Source: Flavobacterium psychrolimnae (GTDB lineage: Bacteria > Bacteroidota > Bacteroidia > Flavobacteriales > Flavobacteriaceae). Taken from it: a stretch of DNA of 64,000 nt. A program made the position numbers and the translations under genes. The stretch covers positions 62,001 to 126,000 of the forward strand of contig NZ_QNUX01000011.1 in NCBI RefSeq assembly GCF_003312425.1. Direction: 5' to 3'. The notes under the pieces are model-generated. The model worked only from the letters and a program-made list of their open reading frames with translations, searched no databases and was not told where the DNA came from. Of this stretch, positions 37,296-46,219 are shown piece by piece. Numbering within the stretch: the first letter of the stretch is position 1; the number at the start of each line of letters is the position of its first letter.

Positions 37296-38063
37296 TTATT
37301 TTTGTATTGCTACAGCTGCTTTTGGCAGGATACGTTCCACAAATAAAGAGTAGACTGATTCTGAAGGATGAAGTCCATCTTGGGCTACAAGATTAGAATT
37401 TGTTAAACCTTGTCTCGTGATATCTGTGATATTTATAAATTCAATTGTGTTGTCATTGCAATACTTTTTGGCGAAAGCATTATATTCATCAATTTCCTTG
37501 GAAATTCTGGATGGATTTCCTGATCCTTGGCCAAAAGGGGTATAGGCATAATCTGGTATCGAAACTACAATGACATTGTTTTTATCTCCTTTTGCAAAAG
37601 CAATAGCTTTACTAACTAATTCAGGAAACTCTTTCTGGTATAAAGTAAAAGGTTTGTTTTGATATTGATTGTTTACACCAATTAGTAAGGTAACCAAGTC
37701 ATAATCTGAGTTTGGATTCTGTAAATCAATCGCCGAAATTAAGTTGGTGGTTGTCCATCCTGTTTGTGCAATAAGTTTTATTGGATAGGTGTTATTTGGA
37801 TTCAAGTTCCTTAGGCTTTTCCTCAGTTGTTCCGGAAATCTGCATGTTTCGCATACGCTTTGTCCGATTGTGTAACTGTCTCCAAGAGCTAAATAGCTAA
37901 AGGTTTGATTTTGTGTTTGTGGAACGGTTACGGATACAGGATTGGGTGTAGGGTTTGGTAATAGCGGTACCGGATTTGTTTCGGGAATTGGGTTTTCTGT
38001 GCTGCAACTTGCAATAAAAAACAGTAAAAAGAACGCAACTATTATTTGGAATTGTTTTTTCAT
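37296..38063 (-). CDS. SGNH/GDSL hydrolase lipoprotein
   Basis: 255 residues. Lipobox in FFLLFFIASCSTEN, then a Pro-rich linker. SGNH blocks: LALGDSYTIG (catalytic Ser), LIGVNNQ (Asn) and DGLHPS (Asp and His). An esterase or acetylhydrolase held at the outer or inner membrane; substrate unknown. A CETC pair follows the GDS block. Confidence 0.88.
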   Translation of the reverse strand: MKKQFQIIVAFFLLFFIASCSTENPIPETNPVPLLPNPTPNPVSVTVPQTQNQTFSYLALGDSYTIGQSVCETCRFPEQLRKSLRNLNPNNTYPIKLIAQTGWTTTNLISAIDLQNPNSDYDLVTLLIGVNNQYQNKPFTLYQKEFPELVSKAIAFAKGDKNNVIVVSIPDYAYTPFGQGSGNPSRISKEIDEYNAFAKKYCNDNTIEFINITDITRQGLTNSNLVAQDGLHPSESVYSLFVERILPKAAVAIQK

Positions 38064-38126
38064 TATTTTGAAATTAGATTTAATACATTTCTAAATAATA
38101 GTTACATTTAATTGGGTGTGTTGGAT

Positions 38127-38909
38127 TTACGCCAATGCAACATTCATAGTAATTGTTTCTTCGATTGCATCCCAAAGACCGATGCGTTTTTCTAAGGCTA
38201 ATTTTGAAACCTCTTCTACATCAGACCATTTTTGCGCATCAGTTCCACAAAGTTCTGTGATCATTTTCATAGCCATCGGGCCGTGTTCGTCAGCATCTAA
38301 TTCGATGTGTCTTTCAAAATAGTAAATGAGTTTACTCAAGTCCGTTTCTGGGAAATTTGCTTGAAAGTTTTTCAAGATTTCGGTGAACATACTTGGAATC
38401 AAATCTTCTCTTCCAAAAGTAAAAGCGGCGGCGATTTCATGAGATTTTCCTTCTTCAATAACTCTGAAAGTAAAATCTAAGAAAGCTTTTATGTTAGGGT
38501 GTAAATTGCTTTTTTTGATGGCAACAAATATGTTTTTAAGCGAATCTACTTCGGATAAAAAATCTTCAATTCCAGCGGTGTTTGCCCCACAAGCTTTCAT
38601 TGCTTCAATGTACATTTCGTAATGACTGGAACGGTTTCCGTCTAGTGTTAAATCAGACTCTTCGGCAAGGACTATTTCATTTATCAAATATCTGGTTTGA
38701 GGATTTTGAGTTGCAAACCATGGAGTTGTTGTGCAAGTCAACTTAGATTGTAGTGCTTTTAATAACGACATGAAATCCCAAACGGCATAAACATGATTTT
38801 CTAAAAAACACTGTAAATCTTCAATGGTTCTAACTTTTTTGTATAAAGAATGTTGTAACAATAGTTCTTTTTGGGGCTGAATGCTATTGTTGATTGTTTC
38901 AATATTCAT
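38127..38909 (-). CDS. DUF3050 protein (haem-oxygenase-like fold)
   Basis: 260 residues, all-helical. HVYAVWDFMSLLKALQ, EIVLAEESDLTLDG, FTFGREDLIPSMF and YYFERHIELDADEHGP are the DUF3050 blocks; the E/H residues fit the metal-binding haem-oxygenase-like fold. Reaction unknown. Separated from the upstream dehydrogenase gene by a terminator. Confidence 0.82.
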   Translation of the reverse strand: MNIETINNSIQPQKELLLQHSLYKKVRTIEDLQCFLENHVYAVWDFMSLLKALQSKLTCTTTPWFATQNPQTRYLINEIVLAEESDLTLDGNRSSHYEMYIEAMKACGANTAGIEDFLSEVDSLKNIFVAIKKSNLHPNIKAFLDFTFRVIEEGKSHEIAAAFTFGREDLIPSMFTEILKNFQANFPETDLSKLIYYFERHIELDADEHGPMAMKMITELCGTDAQKWSDVEEVSKLALEKRIGLWDAIEETITMNVALA

Positions 38910-38934
38910 AGGTGGTATTTTTTATGTAAATATA

Positions 38935-38964
38935 AAAAAGCTTCCTGTTTCCAAGAAGCTTTTT
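38935..38964 (-). terminator. Terminator of the acyl-CoA dehydrogenase gene
   Basis: Perfect 10-bp stem (38935-38944 with 38955-38964), 10-base loop; on the minus strand a T-run follows. Lies between the dehydrogenase stop and the DUF3050 start. Confidence 0.8.
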
Positions 38965-39001
38965 CTATCAATTTTACAAATACTTTAATAATCGTTTACT
39001 A

Positions 39002-40180
39002 CTATTTAAAAGCTGGAATTCCAGTAATATCCATTCCTGTAATCAACAGATGAATATCATGTGTGCCTTCATAAGTAATCACGGATTCTAAATTCATCAT
39101 GTGACGCATGATAGAATATTCTCCGGTAATTCCCATCCCGCCTAACATTTGTCTGGCTTCGCGGGCAATATGAATCGCCATATCTACATTATTTCTTTTT
39201 GCCATTGAGATCTGAGCCGTTGTAGCTTTTCCTTCATTTCTCAAAACACCCAGACGCCAAGTCAATAATTGTGCTTTGGTGATTTCAGTAATCATTTCGG
39301 CCAATTTCTTTTGTTGCAATTGCGTTCCTGCAATCGGTTTGTCAAACTGAATTCTTTCTTTTGCATAACGTAATGCTGTGTCATAACAATCCATTGCTGC
39401 TCCAATTGCACCCCAGGCAATTCCGTAACGCGCTGAATCAAGGCAGCCAAGTGGCGCTCCTAATCCAGATTTATTGGGTAATAAGTTTTCTTTTGGCACT
39501 TTTACATTGTCAAAAATCAGTTCTCCAGTTGAAGACGCACGAAGCGACCATTTGTTATGGGTTTCCGGCGTGGTAAAACCTTCCATTCCGCGTTCTACAA
39601 TTAAACCGTGAATTCTTCCCTCTTCATTTTTTGCCCAAACAATTGCGATATCTGCAAAGGGAGCATTTGAAATCCACATTTTGGCACCATTCAATAAATA
39701 ATGATCTCCCATATCTTTAAAGTTGGTAATCATACTTCCTGGATCTGAACCGTAATTCGGTTCCGTTAATCCAAAACAGCCCATGTATTCGCCAGTGGCT
39801 AACTTTGGTAAATATTTTACGCGTTGCTCTTCATTTCCGTATTTCCAGATTGGATACATTACCAAAGAGGATTGTACAGATGAAGTGGAACGAACTCCAG
39901 AATCTCCACGTTCAATCTCCTGCATAATTAAACCATAGGATATTTGATCAAGACCAGCTCCTCCATATTCCTCAGGAATGTAAGGGCCAAATCCTCCAAT
40001 TTCGCCTAAACCTTTTATGATTTGTTTTGGAAATTCCGCTTTTTGAGCATATTCTTCTATGATAGGAGAAACTTCTTTTTTTACCCACGCACGTGCGGAG
40101 TCGCGCACTAGTTTGTGTTCTTCGGTTAGTAAGTCGTCTAGTAAGTAATAATCTGGAGATTGAAATAAGTCTGGTTTCAT
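39002..40180 (-). CDS. Acyl-CoA dehydrogenase, glutaryl-CoA dehydrogenase-like
   Basis: 392 residues. Blocks CFGLTEPNYGSDPGSM and KMWISNAPFADIAIVWAK bind FAD; the catalytic base is E371 in TYEGTHDIHLL. The segment GDSGVRSTSSVQSSLVMYPI matches glutaryl-CoA dehydrogenases, which oxidatively decarboxylate glutaryl-CoA to crotonyl-CoA in lysine and tryptophan breakdown. Start ATG 40180. Confidence 0.88.
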   Translation of the reverse strand: MKPDLFQSPDYYLLDDLLTEEHKLVRDSARAWVKKEVSPIIEEYAQKAEFPKQIIKGLGEIGGFGPYIPEEYGGAGLDQISYGLIMQEIERGDSGVRSTSSVQSSLVMYPIWKYGNEEQRVKYLPKLATGEYMGCFGLTEPNYGSDPGSMITNFKDMGDHYLLNGAKMWISNAPFADIAIVWAKNEEGRIHGLIVERGMEGFTTPETHNKWSLRASSTGELIFDNVKVPKENLLPNKSGLGAPLGCLDSARYGIAWGAIGAAMDCYDTALRYAKERIQFDKPIAGTQLQQKKLAEMITEITKAQLLTWRLGVLRNEGKATTAQISMAKRNNVDMAIHIAREARQMLGGMGITGEYSIMRHMMNLESVITYEGTHDIHLLITGMDITGIPAFK

Positions 40181-40507
40181 GGATGTTAATTTTAATGTAT
40201 TGCAAATTTACATAAAGAAATATAACAAAAGCATTAACAAATGTTATATTTTTACGAATTCGATTTGTTTTGTAATGAATTCGAGTGTCTAAAGTACAAC
40301 TAAAGGTTCAATTAAATAGGAAACTATGAAATTTTGGGAATTGGTATAAAAACAACTTTTATACCTCTTGGAAAAAAATCATTTGTTATTTTGACAATCA
40401 TAAATTTGTAGGTTTGTATATTGGTAAAATTCTGTAATTTATACCTAATTTGCTAATGATTAGAATCAAATTATTGCATTTCAATAACTAAAAAGTTGCC
40501 CTTAAGC
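40181..40507. other. Intergenic region between divergent genes
   Basis: No gene. TAAATTTG at 40401-40408 could be a -7 element for the thioredoxin-fold gene, with TTG at 40383-40385 only 15 bases upstream. Nothing else recognised. Confidence 0.35.
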
Positions 40508-41809
40508 ATGGATATGAAATTAAAGCGAATTACAGTAATTCTATTTGGTTTGTTAGCACAAGTCTCAATTTCTCAAACAAAGCAAATAAAATTAAAGTTA
40601 ACAAGTAATGCTGACACCTTTAACCTAAATCAACATGAGTTGGATTTAAGACCTTTGTCCTATACTGATAATTTCATAGGGATCCCTCTGCTAGATTCCT
40701 TAAGATTTCATTTCGTGGCAATTGATTATGTTCAAAATACTTTCGATCTGCTTAAAAATAATAAAATCGAAAAGAAAAGAGTGCTTGAATATTTTAGAAA
40801 ATTAAAAATAGATACGCTAACCCTATCGCAAAAGAAAATTGATCAAGAACTAATTATACTAATAGGGTTTAAAAAGAATAAACAAATACTAATTGCAGAT
40901 ACCAATAAGAATAAGGATTTTAGTGATGAAATTAAATATGAATATGAAGTAAATCAAAATGCTGACGAGGAAGCTTTGGTGAATAGTTATTTACCTCCGG
41001 TTTATAAATTTGAGTATTTTGAAAATAATCAAATTAAAAATTTTGAAAGAAAGTTTGTTTTAAAACCTGATAGAGAGAATGCAATAGCCCAAAAGATTAG
41101 TAAAGAAGATATTCCTTATTTATCCTTTATTAAATTTGTAGATGCTTGGGTAGGGAAAGTAGATGATTATGAGTTTTATTTTTCTGATTTTTATGCTAAA
41201 AGTCAATTCTATGTTAAAGATAAAAACACTAATTTTTCGGAAGATTTTGTTTTTAATAATCAGTACAAATATTCCTTTAATGATACAATTACTATCAATA
41301 ATTCACATTACACCATTAAAAGACAGTCTAAAATGGATTCATTGTATCTAAGTCCAATCAAAAAAGGGTCTATAAAACGATTTGCAATTGATAATAAAAT
41401 ACCGTTAAATTATTCTTTTAAAGATTTAGACAACAATAATTTTATTCTAAAAGATGTTTTAAAAGATAAGGATTTTTTACTTTTAGAATTTTGGGGTACT
41501 TGGTGCGGTCCTTGTCTTAAATTTAATCCACTACTTAGAGAATTCTATAATTTAAACGAAAAAAAAATAAGTATTCTTGGTATTGCTGTTGATAAATCAA
41601 ATGAAAAAGTATTAGAATATGTGAAAAGAAATAATGTCAAATGGCAGCAAGCATTTATGAAATTAAGTAGCAGAAATAATTTTATAGAGCAACTAAATAT
41701 AAAAACATATCCAACAGTCGTTTTGCTAAATAAAAGAGGTGAAATTAAATTTGTCGGTGCTGGAGATAAGATTTCCTTAGAGTTGATTGCTAAAATAATT
41801 CAAAAATAG
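40508..41809 (+). CDS. Exported TlpA-like thioredoxin-fold protein
   Basis: 434 residues from ATG 40508 (or 40514), with signal peptide ending LLAQVSISQ. A long N-terminal domain of unknown type (about 25-290) precedes a TlpA/ResA-like redox domain with WCGPC (C333, C336) in LLEFWGTWCGPCLKFNP. It should act as a periplasmic thiol-disulphide reductase; the partner is unknown. Single gene with an AT-rich codon style. Confidence 0.8.
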   Translation: MDMKLKRITVILFGLLAQVSISQTKQIKLKLTSNADTFNLNQHELDLRPLSYTDNFIGIPLLDSLRFHFVAIDYVQNTFDLLKNNKIEKKRVLEYFRKLKIDTLTLSQKKIDQELIILIGFKKNKQILIADTNKNKDFSDEIKYEYEVNQNADEEALVNSYLPPVYKFEYFENNQIKNFERKFVLKPDRENAIAQKISKEDIPYLSFIKFVDAWVGKVDDYEFYFSDFYAKSQFYVKDKNTNFSEDFVFNNQYKYSFNDTITINNSHYTIKRQSKMDSLYLSPIKKGSIKRFAIDNKIPLNYSFKDLDNNNFILKDVLKDKDFLLLEFWGTWCGPCLKFNPLLREFYNLNEKKISILGIAVDKSNEKVLEYVKRNNVKWQQAFMKLSSRNNFIEQLNIKTYPTVVLLNKRGEIKFVGAGDKISLELIAKIIQK

Positions 41810-41865
41810 TTTGCGTTTTGGTGTTACATTTATTTAGAATCTTTTATTGTTCGGTTTTATGATAC

Positions 41866-42579
41866 TTACATCTTCAAGTAAAAATCCTTAGTCAATTCAA
41901 TGTATTCGGGAGTGTATTGATGTCTTGAAGTTTCAATTATTAATTCATCAATTATAAAATTCACATTTTCATTTCGGCTAAAAGCCAATAAACTGCGTTT
42001 GATTTCTGTAGTTGGAGTTCCTTTTACGTGAGTGATTTTTAAAGGATATAATTCATAATCTTTGGCTAAAGCCAAGAAATTTTGCTCTTCTTTGTAAGGA
42101 ATGATTACAGCGAATATTCCGTTTTCCGAAAGTAATAAATCAGCAGCCTCAATCAAATCTTCAAAAGGCATCGCGTCAGCAAAACGGGCTAAATCTCTTT
42201 GTTCGGTTGCAGATTTAAAATTATCGGTATAAAATGGGGGATTGGAAACAATTAAATCGTACTCGTCTTCCGGTTCTTCTACAAATTCATCTAAACCGGC
42301 ATGAAAACAGAATAAGCGATCACTCCAAGGGGAGTTTTCAAAATTATCTACGGATTGCTCATAAGCTTCTTCGTCGATTTCCAAAGCGTCAATTTGTTCC
42401 GCGTTACTTCTTTGTGCAAGCATTAAAGCGATTATTCCAGTTCCGGCTCCAATATCTAAAATGCTAAAAGGATTGTTTTCAATTGGTGTCCAAGCACCCA
42501 ATAAAACGCCGTCGGTTCCAATTTTCATGGCACAACGATCTTGTTCTACTGAAAATTGTTTGAATTGGAATTTAGACAA
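41866..42579 (-). CDS. trmN6: tRNA1(Val) (adenine-37-N6)-methyltransferase
   Basis: 237 residues. Start is TTG at 42579 (SKFQFKQFS); no ATG occurs upstream before an in-frame stop and the first internal ATG would remove the conserved start. SAM motif LDIGAGTGIIALMLAQ and catalytic NPPFYTDNF identify the N6-adenine class; GTDGVLLGAW is the TrmN6 (YfiC) signature. Cytoplasmic tRNA modification. Confidence 0.88.
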   Translation of the reverse strand: MSKFQFKQFSVEQDRCAMKIGTDGVLLGAWTPIENNPFSILDIGAGTGIIALMLAQRSNAEQIDALEIDEEAYEQSVDNFENSPWSDRLFCFHAGLDEFVEEPEDEYDLIVSNPPFYTDNFKSATEQRDLARFADAMPFEDLIEAADLLLSENGIFAVIIPYKEEQNFLALAKDYELYPLKITHVKGTPTTEIKRSLLAFSRNENVNFIIDELIIETSRHQYTPEYIELTKDFYLKM

Positions 42580-42617
42580 CTTAGATTTTTTAGAATATTA
42601 GACAACTTAGATTTTTT
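42572..42617. repeat. Two-copy 20-bp direct repeat at the trmN6 5' end
   Basis: Identical 20-mers at 42572-42591 and 42598-42617, period 26, overlapping the TTG start region. Probably slippage of low-complexity spacer DNA. Confidence 0.7.
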
Positions 42618-42671
42618 CTAAAGTCGCAGACGTTTCTAATAATCTAAAAGCGCAGCGAATCTAAAAATCTT

Positions 42672-43196
42672 TTAAAGATACATTTCAATAAGTCCTTCTG
42701 GTAAATCCATGATGACTTTTTTGTTTTCCCGGTCAATTTTCACAAGGAAATGGTCAATCATAGGAATAAGGATTTCTACTTCACCGTTTAAAACTTCAAA
42801 AAGAGGTTGGGCAGTAGTATCATTTATCGATTCGATTTTTCCAACAATACCAAGACGTTTGTCTTCCACTTCAAAACCAATTACTTCATGGAAGTAGAAT
42901 TTGTTGCCGGTAAGTTTTGGCAACATATTTAAAGGAAGATAAATGGCATTGCCTATAATGGCATCAGCAGCTTCCTCGGTATTCATATCTTCAAAACTAA
43001 TTCTAAGGAAATCGTTTTTGTGCAGCGAACTGCTTTCAATAAAAAAAGGAACCAAGTGTTTGTTGCATTCAACAAACACTGATTCCAAGTTTTCGTATAA
43101 CTCAGGTTCGTCCGTGTCTAAATAGGCAAGAACTTCTCCTTTGAAACTAAATTTTTTAGCGATTTTACCTAAGTAGAAACAATCTTCTTTACGCAT
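42672..43196 (-). CDS. rimM: Ribosome maturation factor RimM
   Basis: 174 residues, full length. N-terminal barrel (FYLGKIAKKFSFKGEVLAYLDTDEP) and C-terminal PRC-barrel (EVIGFEVEDKRLGIVGKIESI... LIPMIDHFLVKIDRENKKVIMDLPEGL). It binds S19 and helps mature the 30S head. 15 bases after rpsP, the classical gene pair. Confidence 0.95.
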   Translation of the reverse strand: MRKEDCFYLGKIAKKFSFKGEVLAYLDTDEPELYENLESVFVECNKHLVPFFIESSSLHKNDFLRISFEDMNTEEAADAIIGNAIYLPLNMLPKLTGNKFYFHEVIGFEVEDKRLGIVGKIESINDTTAQPLFEVLNGEVEILIPMIDHFLVKIDRENKKVIMDLPEGLIEMYL

Positions 43197-43211
43197 CTTC
43201 GCCTTCTAAAA

Positions 43212-43769
43212 TTATGCTTCAGTTGTTTCGTTATTTTCTTCTGCAGCAGGAGCTTCTTCAGCTTCAACTTCAGCAACTTCTTCAACAGCTGGTGTTGCAG
43301 CAGCGATAGCGTCAGCTTCTGCTTGAGCAGCTGCAGCTAAACGTTTAGCGTTAACATCTTGTTCTGCTTTGAAAGCTTTTGCTTTATCAGCAGCTTGAGC
43401 TTTAGTCAAACCTTCTTTTTTAGCATCCACTTTTCCAGCTTTAGCTTCTAACCAAGTAGCTAATTTTGCATCAGCTTGTTCTTGAGTTAAAGCTCCTTTA
43501 CGGATACCTCCATCAAGGTGGTGTTTCAATAAAGCACCTTTGTAAGAAAGAATTGCTTTAGCAGTATCAGTAGGTTGAGCACCATTGTGCAACCATTTTA
43601 CTGCGCTATCAAGGTTTAATTCGATAGTTGCTGGGTTAGTATTTGGATTGTAAGTACCGATTTTCTCTAAGTATTTACCATCTCTTTTTGAGCGAGCATC
43701 TGCTGCTACAACCCAGTAAAAAGGTTTTTGTTTTTTACCGTGTCTTTGTAATCTAATTTTTACTGACAT
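43212..43769 (-). CDS. rpsP: 30S ribosomal protein S16 with long C-terminal extension
   Basis: 185 residues; the S16 core is about 1-80 (VKIRLQRHGKKQKPFYWVVAADARSKRDG). The rest is Lys/Ala-rich then an acidic Ala/Glu tail (VEEVAEVEAEEAPAAEENNETTEA). Extended S16 is usual in Flavobacteria while most bacteria have 80-90 residues. Confidence 0.96.
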   Translation of the reverse strand: MSVKIRLQRHGKKQKPFYWVVAADARSKRDGKYLEKIGTYNPNTNPATIELNLDSAVKWLHNGAQPTDTAKAILSYKGALLKHHLDGGIRKGALTQEQADAKLATWLEAKAGKVDAKKEGLTKAQAADKAKAFKAEQDVNAKRLAAAAQAEADAIAAATPAVEEVAEVEAEEAPAAEENNETTEA

Positions 43770-43818
43770 AATCTTGTGATTAAATTTTGAGGTACTCGAC
43801 CTCGATTAATTAAGGGTG

Positions 43819-43826
43819 CAAAGATA
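43819..43826 (-). promoter_or_regulatory. -7 element of the rpsP-rimM operon
   Basis: Minus-strand TATCTTTG, exact TAnnTTTG form, 50 bases before the rpsP start. No clear TTG at the expected -33 distance. Confidence 0.5.
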
Positions 43827-43967
43827 CATCTTTTATCGATAAATGCTAATTCGATATGTATTTTAATGAATAGTAAAGGGTTAAGTCGATTTTGATTGGA
43901 TTTTCTTTAATGAAATTCTAGTTTTTACGCTTTATTGCCTTATTTTTGTTAGTTCAAAAGAGTTTTT

Positions 43968-44447
43968 ATGAAAAAATATTTGATATTTCTGATAGTGATT
44001 TTTACTGCGCTTTCTTGTGAGGAAGATGTGAGTTTTAACAATCCTTCGTTTCAAGGTATGAAAGACAATGTGTTTTGGAGAGCAGTTGACTCTAAAGCTT
44101 TCTTGGGTTCTGATGGTTCTTTGATAATTGAAGGATATACTGGAAGTGAGGTTTTAACTTTAAGAACCACTTCTACAACCGCTCAAAGATATCCCTTGGG
44201 CACCAGTAATTCTAAAACAGCCGTTTATGTATTGACTGTTGGCGCGGATGAAATTTCATTTACAACTGGAATTGGGATTGGCAGCGGTGAAATTGTTATC
44301 ACTGAGTATGATGATGTGAATAATACCGTATCTGGAACATTTAAATTTAACGCAGAAAATGCAGATGGCAATCCGTTAGCAGGTGATGTTTTGAATTTTC
44401 AACAGGGCGTTTTTTATAAGGTTCCAATAAGTGCGCAAGTTCCATAA
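43968..44447 (+). CDS. DUF6252-like lipoprotein
   Basis: 159 residues. Lipobox in IVIFTALSCEEDV, then a beta-rich domain (MKDNVFWRAVDSKAFLGSDGSLIIEGYTGSE is split over the first strands; VSGTFKFNAENADGN near the end). Similar small lipoproteins are common in Flavobacteria; function unknown. Confidence 0.65.
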   Translation: MKKYLIFLIVIFTALSCEEDVSFNNPSFQGMKDNVFWRAVDSKAFLGSDGSLIIEGYTGSEVLTLRTTSTTAQRYPLGTSNSKTAVYVLTVGADEISFTTGIGIGSGEIVITEYDDVNNTVSGTFKFNAENADGNPLAGDVLNFQQGVFYKVPISAQVP

Positions 44448-44600
44448 ACTATGATAAATTAGAGTATTAAATTACAAAACTCAGATGTTTTGTTAGAATC
44501 ATTTTAGTTGAGGATTTAAAATAAAATCATAAATAAGCTAATATATAGTAGATTAGAAAAAAAATGCAGTACATTTGTTGTATTATTTAAATAAGTACAT

Positions 44601-44963
44601 ATGAATATTTTTGTTGGAAGCCTTCCATTCAGTATTGAGGAAGCAGATTTAAGAGAGTCTTTCGAGGCTTACGGAGCAGTTGATTCAGTTAAAATTATTA
44701 CTGATAAATTTACTGGAAGAAGTAAAGGATTTGGTTTTGTTGAGATGCCAAATGATGACGAAGCTCAAAAAGCAATTGACGAATTGAACGGAGCTACTGT
44801 TCAAGGACGTGCAATCGTAGTAAACAAATCTGAGCCTAAACCAGAAGGTGAAAGAAGAAGTTTTAACAATAACAGTCGTGGTGGAGATTCACGCGGTGGT
44901 TATGGTGGTGGAAACAGCCGTGGTGGAGAAAACCGTGGTGGTGGAAACAGAGGAGGATATTAA
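44601..44963 (+). CDS. RRM RNA-binding protein with Gly-rich tail
   Basis: 120 residues. One RRM: RNP2 IFVGSL at 3-8 and RNP1 KGFGFVEM, followed from about residue 80 by an Arg/Gly-rich tail (SRGGDSRGGYGGGNSRGG). Such proteins are cold-induced in cyanobacteria and Bacteroidota and bind single-stranded RNA. A -7-like TACATTTG lies at 44570-44577. Monocistronic. Confidence 0.92.
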   Translation: MNIFVGSLPFSIEEADLRESFEAYGAVDSVKIITDKFTGRSKGFGFVEMPNDDEAQKAIDELNGATVQGRAIVVNKSEPKPEGERRSFNNNSRGGDSRGGYGGGNSRGGENRGGGNRGGY

Positions 44964-44982
44964 TATTTTTTTCTAGCTATAA

Positions 44983-45015
44983 AAAAAGGTGTCAATGAAA
45001 ATTGACACCTTTTTT
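44983..45015 (+). terminator. Terminator after the RRM gene
   Basis: 14-bp stem (44983-44996 with 45001-45014), GAAA loop, T-run. Confidence 0.85.
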
Positions 45016-45124
45016 ATTGTTTATCATTTTGTTTAAAGCTGAGTAAAAGCTAAAAGGGAGTATTGTTTTTTAGGTTGTAATCTTAGCTATTACTCAATTT
45101 TTAAACAAATGAAACTTTTAAAAT

Positions 45125-46186
45125 TTATAGATTAGCAACTAACCAGTCACCAACTTCACTAGTTTTGTATGCTTTTGAGTCTTTAGAAGCTAAATCCTCG
45201 GTTACAATTCCTTGTTCCAATGATTTGTTAACTACTGTTCTAATAGCTTCTGCTTCTTCTTTTAATCCAAAAGCATCTTCAAACATCATTGCAGCAGATA
45301 AAACGGTCGCTAACGGATTAGCTATATTCAATCCAGTTGCTTGTGGATATGATCCGTGAATAGGTTCGTATAATGAAGTATGTTCTCCAACAGATGCTGA
45401 TGGCATTAATCCCATAGAACCTGATATTACAGAAGCTTCATCCGTTAAAATATCACCAAATAGATTCTCGGTAATCAAAACGTCATAAGAGTTTGGCCAT
45501 TGTACCAACCGCATGGCAACCGCATCAACAAATTCATAGCTCACCTCCACCTCTGGATAGTCTTTTTCCATGGCTTGTACGGTTTCTCTCCACAATCTGG
45601 ATGTTTCCATTACATTGGCTTTGTCCACACAACATAATTTTTTAGTTCGTGTCATTGCTAATTCAAAACCTTTTTTTGCTAAACGTTGTACTTCAGATCT
45701 GTTGTACGTACAGGTGTCAAAAGCTGTTTCGCCATCGTCTTTTCTTCCTTTTTCTCCAAAATATATTCCTCCAGTAAGTTCTCTTAAGAAAACCAAATCA
45801 GTTCCTTCAATGCGTTCTCTTTTTAAAGGAGAGTTGTCAATCAGAGATGGAAATGTAAAGGTTGGACGTACATTGGCAAACAAACCTAATTTTTTGCGCA
45901 TCAATAATAAACCTTGTTCGGGTCTTACGGGCGCACTTGGGTCGTTATCGTATTTTGGATGTCCAATGGCTCCAAACAAAACAGCATCTGCTTTCATGCA
46001 AATTTCATGCGTTTCGTCAGGATAAGGAACTCCAACGGCATCAATGGCGCAAGCTCCTGTAAGAGCTGGCGTCCAAATGATTTCATGGTTGAATTTTTTT
46101 GCAATAGCATCCGAAACTTTTACAGCTTCATTGATTACTTCAGGTCCAATTCCGTCTCCGGCTAAAAGGGCTATGTTAAATTTCAT
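45125..46186 (-). CDS. leuB: 3-isopropylmalate dehydrogenase
   Basis: 353 residues. NAD-dependent oxidation and decarboxylation of 3-isopropylmalate in leucine synthesis. LLAGDGIGPEV start, FLRELTGGIYFG, the catalytic region VDKANVMETSRLW and NLFGDILTDEASVISGSMG with metal-binding aspartates. Last gene of the leu operon, 33 bases after the synthase-like gene. Confidence 0.96.
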   Translation of the reverse strand: MKFNIALLAGDGIGPEVINEAVKVSDAIAKKFNHEIIWTPALTGACAIDAVGVPYPDETHEICMKADAVLFGAIGHPKYDNDPSAPVRPEQGLLLMRKKLGLFANVRPTFTFPSLIDNSPLKRERIEGTDLVFLRELTGGIYFGEKGRKDDGETAFDTCTYNRSEVQRLAKKGFELAMTRTKKLCCVDKANVMETSRLWRETVQAMEKDYPEVEVSYEFVDAVAMRLVQWPNSYDVLITENLFGDILTDEASVISGSMGLMPSASVGEHTSLYEPIHGSYPQATGLNIANPLATVLSAAMMFEDAFGLKEEAEAIRTVVNKSLEQGIVTEDLASKDSKAYKTSEVGDWLVANL

Positions 46187-46219
46187 TAGGTCTATTTTAT
46201 ATTAATGTATTTCTATTTA

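Noticed and set aside
42572..42617. 26-bp-period repeat as an operator for trmN6
   Set aside because: Only two copies of low-complexity sequence that resembles other decayed spacer DNA nearby; no symmetric site.
45570..46025. 151-codon plus-strand frame inside leuB
   Set aside because: Antisense to a complete leuB with all catalytic motifs.
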